Positions 58,501 to 64,000 of a DNA stretch of 64,000 nucleotides are shown here, one piece after another. Each line of letters opens with the position of its first letter. Within the stretch, counting starts at the first letter, position 1. Location of the stretch: the NCBI RefSeq assembly GCF_910592395.1, contig NC_088326.1:13459001-13523000 (forward strand). Direction: 5' to 3'. This DNA comes from Lineus longissimus. Taxonomy: Eukaryota > Nemertea > Pilidiophora > Heteronemertea > Lineidae. Made by a program: the position numbers and the translations under genes. Under the pieces are notes generated by a model that searched no databases, was not told the DNA's origin, and was given only the letters and a program-made list of their open reading frames with translations.

Positions 58501-60166
58501 TTCCTTCATGAGTTCTTGCAGACCAGTGTTCAAAATCTCAGGTGAGTATATGAATCAGACTCTGGGCCAGCGCCATCTGGCAGAGATCCTCAGTACTGTT
58601 GTTCATCTTATTAGCATTCATGCATAGCATCATGGTTTAGCAGCGTGTAGTGGATGTGAGCCAACATTGAGGGGTACTGCTGGAGGCTTGATGAACGAGA
58701 GGCTATTACCTGAAAAGGGAGGCTTTCAATCATTAACTTTCTCATCAACGATGGGTGTATCTTGTTGGAGTAGCAAGTCAATTCATCCACTGATTATGTC
58801 ACATGGTCATCATGTTATCTTGCCAGTTCGTTTGATGAGTATTCGACCGAGATCAAGTCTGGCCGCCTGGAGTGGAGTCCTGTTCACAAGTCGGAGAGAT
58901 TCTGGAGGGAAAATGCTGGTCGACTCAATGAGAAGAACTATGAATTACTAAAGTGAGTCTAACTTCAATCAACTCAAACTCATGATAGCTTCTCATCACA
59001 TAACATTCCTAACATTGTGACAATTATGTATAGTAACCTGGTATGGTGTGAGTAGGAAACAAATCTGTGCTGACAGAAATCCAGCATTGTTCAAATGTGT
59101 ATTTCATGACTGAGAAGCACTCCGCACTCCATGAGGTGAACTAACTTTTTGACTTGAGATCCACGTAAAGTTTATCTTATTTCGATTGGCAGTTTGTAAC
59201 TTGTTCCTTCCAGGATATTGATCCGACTCCTCGAGTCTAATCGTGATCCACTCATCCTGTCAGTGGCAGCGCATGATATAGGAGAATATGTGAGACATTA
59301 TCCGAGAGGAAAACAGTAAGTGACTAAGACAAGCTGCTCACAGATCAAGGTTTGTCGAGGTCAGATAGGGGAGAGACAAATTATCTCGCTGTAATAGTTA
59401 AACTGGGATGAATGAATATCCATCAAGTGAGACTGGTGAAGACTTGACAAACCTGCCAGCTTACTGAAAGTAGTTAAGACTCAGTCACATTTCAGAATGA
59501 CTGTCAACCCTACGAGAACACTGTTGGCCATGATGTGACATGTTGCATTGTAACATCACTTGATGTCATCTATATGAGATGACTGGGCAATGCTATGTGG
59601 TGACGTCTGAAGGTTATGCTGTAGCAAGGGGAATCCTAGAGCAAGCCCTGTCTGGTATGCATGTCATCTGTCTCTTTCAGCGTCATCGAGCATCTTGGAG
59701 GAAAACAACTAGTCATGAAAATGTTATCACACGAGGATCCAAACGTTCGCTATGAAGCGTTGCTTGCTGTGCAGAAAATCATGGTGCATAATTGGTGAGT
59801 AGAGATGAGAGCAAATACTGGAAGACGGAACATTCACAAGTAGAGAAGATACTGTAAAACTGTTCAGGTGCCATCCTGTCCTGATTCTAGATGACTGCAC
59901 CTGTTCTACATGTATAATGATACACAAGACAAGGTTGTGCTCCTGATCTTGTTCATCAAATCACGTGTGATCAGAAGAAAGGTGAACAGAACGTGTTCAT
60001 AACAAATATGAGACAAACTGGCACTCCAGTTTCAGATGACACAAAACAAACTGCTTCAAATTTCGGGCCTGAGGCTCTTTCTGAATCTAGTCAGTTATGT
60101 CCTGTGATTGTAGCTTTCTCATCTTGTTTTTCCAGGGAATATTTATCACGAACGACGGGGGTATAA
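49529..60166 (+). CDS. ATP6V1H: V-type H+-ATPase subunit H
   Basis: Subunit H (SFD, Vma13) is a cytosolic V1 regulatory subunit that couples ATP hydrolysis to proton pumping and silences free V1. Exons: 49529-49601, 49971-50052, 50322-50421, 50897-51100, 51309-51413, 53841-53938, 54698-54805, 57894-57978, 58363-58541, 58827-58952, 59214-59315, 59681-59794 and 60136-60166, giving 468 residues (human isoforms about 465-483). Markers are [148 protein letters not shown] and KIMVHNWEYLS. Introns after 51413, 53938 and 54805 are long and full of tandem repeats. The C-terminus after HNWEYL is short (SRTTGV). Confidence 0.96.
50680..50792 (+). repeat. 56-bp direct repeat (2 copies) in ATP6V1H intron 50422-50896
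   Basis: Two adjacent copies contain gtgtaacatgcttgcactac and ctggacatcaggatacctaa. The intron is otherwise unique. Confidence 0.88.
51484..51740 (+). repeat. About 67-bp tandem repeat (4 copies) in ATP6V1H intron 51414-53840
   Basis: Units contain gacaggacatggtgctgtg, cctcatctcgggagagtg and gacttcctgaggattggg. Confidence 0.93.
52043..52090 (+). other. ATP6V1H: Candidate ATP6V1H cassette exon (16 codons)
   Basis: An acceptor (acctgttttcag) precedes a phase-0 stretch encoding [16 protein letters not shown], bounded by a weak donor gttttc at 52091. Insertion would add 16 residues between MRVP and GNEYLQ. That is where mammalian subunit H has an alternative 18-residue exon (SFD alpha/beta). 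An alternative donor at 52086 (gtattg) would shift the frame and stop early, so this could also be a poison exon or chance. Confidence 0.3.
53083..53365 (+). repeat. 31-bp minisatellite (about 9 copies) in ATP6V1H intron 51414-53840
   Basis: The unit contains agttgagtgggcagaggcaa and tattcagtaac, with an a/t polymorphism (gttgag/gtagag). Confidence 0.95.
54010..54553 (+). repeat. 91-bp minisatellite (6 copies) in ATP6V1H intron 53939-54697, each with CACGTG
   Basis: Units begin ggtgcctacacgtgtgccag and continue through gatccatgagatagaggaac and cctgcctggtcacggtgggg. Copies are almost identical. Each contains the palindromic E-box CACGTG. Confidence 0.96.
55212..56452 (+). repeat. 65-bp minisatellite (19 copies) in ATP6V1H intron 54806-57893
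   Basis: The unit contains gatgattgatagtgcatggc, tcagtccaggcaagggtgtc and tgctggccaagggaggacct. Point variants (tcc/tgc, ggg/gag, gca/gta) are distributed among units. Antisense open frames through the array are artefacts. Confidence 0.97.
57092..57393 (+). repeat. 26-bp minisatellite (about 12 copies) with CACGTG in ATP6V1H intron 54806-57893
   Basis: The unit reads gctgctccacgtggtttata and then cgccgt. Eight units keep an intact CACGTG (about 57101, 57127, 57153, 57231, 57257, 57283, 57335 and 57381), and others have one-base changes. All three forward frames stay open across it, which is an artefact of the unit length. Confidence 0.95.
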
Positions 60167-60513
60167 CAGGCGGATGATTCATGGGGTATCGGCCTGCCAT
60201 GATCGATGGGATAAATTGCATGAATGATAACAATATTCTGTTGTTGATTGGTTGTTTTCGATGGGACATCAAGGACGCCATGGACATTATTGCATGTTGA
60301 AGTCCACCAGGACTGATATTGACATGATGTTTGAATGTTTGTGTATTTCATTATCATAGGACCCTGGCCTACCAAAATGGTTATCACTAACTGGAGCAGA
60401 GTCTAGTTGGGGCGCCAAGTACCCCACGGTAGAAGGAGGTAGAGTACAAGATTTTCCGGGAATGACCTTTCAAGCAGAGAAACACATTATCAAAATTCCC
60501 TGAAAAAGCTGTG

Positions 60514-60519
60514 AATAAA
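60514..60519 (+). terminator. Candidate ATP6V1H polyadenylation signal
   Basis: The first AATAAA after the stop at 60164-60166 is about 350 bases downstream, in an AT-rich context (gtgaataaatattaaacc). Confidence 0.5.
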
Positions 60520-63500
60520 TATTAAACCATTTTGACAGGCAAGAGTCCTGAATGAGACCGAGTATACATGTGCATGTACCACAGAACCATGTGGTCATAT
60601 TGGTGATTGGTAAATTATTATTTGGACAGAGGCAATCTGACTTTGTGTAATTATTCTGGCCAACCCATGTGATGGGATGAGATGATGGAGATGGTATCTC
60701 AGCTAGCCTCAATGTCTGTCAGTATTTCAAGCCGTCTATGTCACCAATGCCATGAGGACGTAAGTAGGTTGGCTGGGCCAAGACTGCAGATCATCTTGGG
60801 TTGAAAACTCAAGTGTTCATGGCTGTACTTTCAATTCTGTTTAGCCACTGTCTACTATCCTAGTAGTGCGGACAGAATTACACAAAGTCAACAGATTAGG
60901 GGGCAGAGGTGGTGGCATAGCATAGCAGGTGGGTCTGTCCTGGTTCAGTTCTTTGAACGTCTCAATCAGGATGTAGATACAGGAGTGGCAGGCAGTAACT
61001 CCCACTTCTTGCAGGATGTGACTTGGTCTTCCATCGGTCAGACCTTGGTATTAAAAAGGTGTATTTATCTGTGTATCAATCTGTGTAACTACAAATATGT
61101 GTATAAAAGAGGCTAATTAAATAGCGAGTAAATTAAATGAATGTGATGTAACATCTTCTTGGCTCGTTTTCTGACAGGAGTGAGAGTGGGTCAGTCGGTT
61201 GGAGGTTGGATCCTTCCCTCGCGTCTGATCTGCCCTCTCCTACTTGTGTCTGTGTTCTGGTCAACTCGTTCATAACCATACCATAGTGGTCCTATGTATA
61301 CAATGGAGCTGAGGGGTGTGTCTCAAATGGTCTTGTCGAGGAAGACCATTCCTGATTTGACTTTCTGCAGCTCCATTCATTGGGGCTCTGGTCTGATGCT
61401 GTCGTCTCTACCCAGTACCTTACTTAGACCCAAGTATACCATGCCTTTAAAAACCAGTGAGACTGCCATGACCAGTCTTGACCGGTCCTGTGTTAAAGGG
61501 GGAATGGACCCATACAAATTATCATTTTCATGATATCTTGTAAAATATCAAAAGCTGCAATGATAGCGAAGTTTCCTTTGAACACGTCACAGATTACGTC
61601 TCTGTCTTGATGGTCACTAATTTTCAACTCAATATCTCGTGTCGTTCACGAATACCAGCCACTTCAAAAATACCTCGTACCCAGGCTTTAGGTCATCTTG
61701 GGTTATATGTGTGTGTCTACATTCACAAAATTAGAAGCCTGGAGGCAAGGTAGCTTTTCTCTTCCAGAGCAGAAATTTGGGCATTTTTGGTTGAAAGTCT
61801 TGAAAACCACAAAGGAGATGAAATATTGAGCTGAAGTTTTGATCTGCAGCCTCATTGGACATCAATAAACACAATAAAGATGTTTCCATGTCATTCTGTT
61901 GCTTGGTTGCTGAGACAGAATGTAATTAAATCTGTTCTTAACAGAGGGGAGCACTGGTCAAGTCCTCCACTATACCTGTTGTACTCACCTGTGTGTGTGG
62001 GTGAGGTCTCCACTCTCCATCCAGACCTACAGGTGGGACTGTCTAATTTAATCTGTTCTTAACAGAGGGCAGCACTGTTCAAGTCCTCCACTATACCTGT
62101 AGTATTCAGCTGTGTGTGTGAAGTCTCCCCTCTCCATCCAGACCTACTGGTGGGACTGTCTAATTTAATCTGTTCTTAACAGAGGGCAGCACTGGTCAAG
62201 TCCACTTGTCCTCCCTTTATAGAGAGATACCTTGTCACAACCACACAGGTTTCATTGATCCGAGGTTGTCTTGGTCGATATAGCTGTGACTCTCACTGCC
62301 TGTAGACCTGGCTGGGGTCATTATCACATCTTTGTGTCGTCATCTTAGGAGTTGTAATGTTTCTATCGGGTCACAGGATGCAAATCTGACGCATATCATA
62401 TATCTAACTTGCCTTTGCCTTCAATGGGCCATGCTCGTCTCCACCGAGAGACGAGGTATCAGAAGGTGATCTTACTCACTCAGGCTGATGTCCTCAGGAC
62501 AGAGTTCGCTCGTACAAGTTGAATTGTTGTCCACATCAATTTGACAGAACAAAGCAAGAAAATGAAGCCAAGCCATGATTTGCTAGATGTCCTTGTAAAT
62601 TATATTTAAAAATCCATTTCAGAGTCAGTGCCACATACACTTACACTACACAACGTATAAATAATAAACAGTGGGACTGGTCGTCCGTCTTGGTAACAAT
62701 TGAAAAGTCATTAAATTAAACACATGTGACCTTCCTTTCAAAGAGGTTTTTCATCCTCCCATTAGAAGCTGGTTTTGCAGCCCCCCCCTCCAGGTTTAAG
62801 AATAACAGCAGGCCCATATGTAACCATCACTGCTACATTTGGGCCTCAAGACTTGCACAACACTATAATTGAAAGTGTTTATACAGAATACATTAGCTTT
62901 ACATCATACGTACATGTCTAAACACTGCAATCACCCTATATACCAAACAAGATGGCTGCCTGCTATATATACACAGAATCCTCTGTACATGGGAGTACAG
63001 CTATACACAAAAATCTGTAAATGACATCATTTACAGTGATTTACATTATAAATAGTCACATATACTGTATATTTACCTCAATAATATTTACAGTCAGGTT
63101 TTTACAGTACATTCTATTCATATTTACAAATAATGCATTAGCCAATAGCGACTGGTTCGTGGATTCAGAGGGGAATTCACACATTTCTAATATGATACTG
63201 ACAAATTCACCATAAAATAGCACTTCAAAGTTTTTTATAGCCAACAATGAGATTTCAGGAGAAATAGCACACCTCGAGTCAACACCAGCGTCGGATCAAA
63301 GTTTCAGATGTTGTATGCATGCACATGGATGAGTTACCAAGGGGTAACCAAGGTCTACTCATCCATGCTCATGCGTAGCTGGAGACAACTGCTGATTCTG
63401 ACAGTAGGGTACATGTAGACCATATTACTCTTTTAGGAGGATGGTTCACTGGCACTCTTCCCCATTTGGAATAAGCTACAATCGAATTAGCATATTAAGA

Positions 63501-64000
63501 GCACATTTTGAATGAACACTGGTAGGGCTCTCTTCCAAACAGGATTTGTAGCGAAATTCAAAATATTTCATTAGACAAGTATGAAACTCACCTCTGAACC
63601 ACCATTTTGTGAAACCATGGTTATGATTAAACAATAGCACAGCTTCTAAAGCTTAACAACAGAAATGTTCATATTCACTAGCAGGTCAACTGCAATAGCA
63701 GCAGACTATAAATCACCCAAACTTTGGGATATTCAACCCTAATAAGGGTCAATAGAATTTAAAACAAAGTACATCAACTTTGTGACAGGAGTTGGTTTAA
63801 TTACAGCCTTGAACTCTAATAATATATGATAATAAGTCCAGACTGAAGTGAGTAAGGTTTTAAACAGGATGACAACTTGAACACATGAATCACTGTAAAC
63901 GTACTGATTTCATTGTTGGAGTAAAACTTGGTTGGAAACGTTCGTTCAAAAACATCAAAACAAATCTTCCAGAAATCAGGTAAAGCTGGGGCGTTCTCCC
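60520..64000. other. Gene-free terminal stretch
   Basis: I find no supported exon. The 61922-62215 interval is a tandem repeat. From about 62580 onward the sequence is AT-rich, resembling the long 3' UTR at 25390-26541, and may belong to a minus-strand gene that starts beyond the window. That is a guess from composition and the alternating gene order. Confidence 0.5.
61922..62215 (+). repeat. About 119-bp tandem repeat (2.4 copies) downstream of ATP6V1H
   Basis: Copies start at about 61922, 62043 and 62161 with tctgttcttaacagagggc, tcctccactatacctgt and ccatccagacctac. The third copy is truncated. The units differ by several substitutions and a short indel. Confidence 0.88.

Overview
This is a gene-dense window of animal nuclear DNA. 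Coding regions are split into short exons with GT/AG introns, reading frame carries across every junction I checked, and every recognised protein is a metazoan type. The dense introns, small tRNA-derived and foldback elements, and protein divergence suggest a non-vertebrate bilaterian, perhaps a marine mollusc, annelid, brachiopod or invertebrate deuterostome. I cannot place it more closely from sequence alone.

Seven multi-exon genes alternate strictly in orientation (+,-,+,-,+,-,+). They are: the 3' part of UBR5, a HECT ubiquitin ligase (1-8268, +); LDAH, lipid droplet-associated hydrolase (10502-11952, -); RFC1, the large clamp-loader subunit (12550-24685, +); a membrane-anchored cholinesterase-like protein without a catalytic serine (26542-30807, -); SRRT/ARS2 (32584-41101, with a second terminal exon at 41335-41398, +); SLC25A32, a mitochondrial folate/FAD carrier (45287-49109, -); and ATP6V1H, V-ATPase subunit H (49529-60166, +). 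The last four kilobases hold no gene I can recognise. The genes do not form one pathway. They span protein turnover, lipid droplets, DNA replication, cell-surface recognition, nuclear RNA processing, mitochondrial transport and organelle acidification. Neighbours pair head-to-head across shared 5' regions (LDAH/RFC1, esterase-like/SRRT, SLC25A32/ATP6V1H) or tail-to-tail. All exon chains I assembled keep an open frame: RFC1 1296 aa, SRRT 987 or 984 aa, esterase-like 635 aa, ATP6V1H 468 aa, SLC25A32 325 aa, LDAH 312 aa.

The unusual layer is in the introns, many of which are filled by minisatellites with units of 17 to about 97 bp and up to about 34 copies. Some repeat the exon's own 5' splice site (RFC1 introns after 20968 and 21464). 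One is a chain of perfect 19-bp hairpins. One carries an AP-1 consensus in each of about 34 units. Two in ATP6V1H carry CACGTG E-boxes. Other points of interest are a duplicated SRRT terminal exon showing synonymous-only divergence except one L/I change, a 169-bp foldback element with 57-bp perfect arms and a 10-bp flanking duplication, a 1.1-kb inverted-repeat element beside the esterase-like gene, and E2F and NRF-1 type sites just upstream of RFC1.
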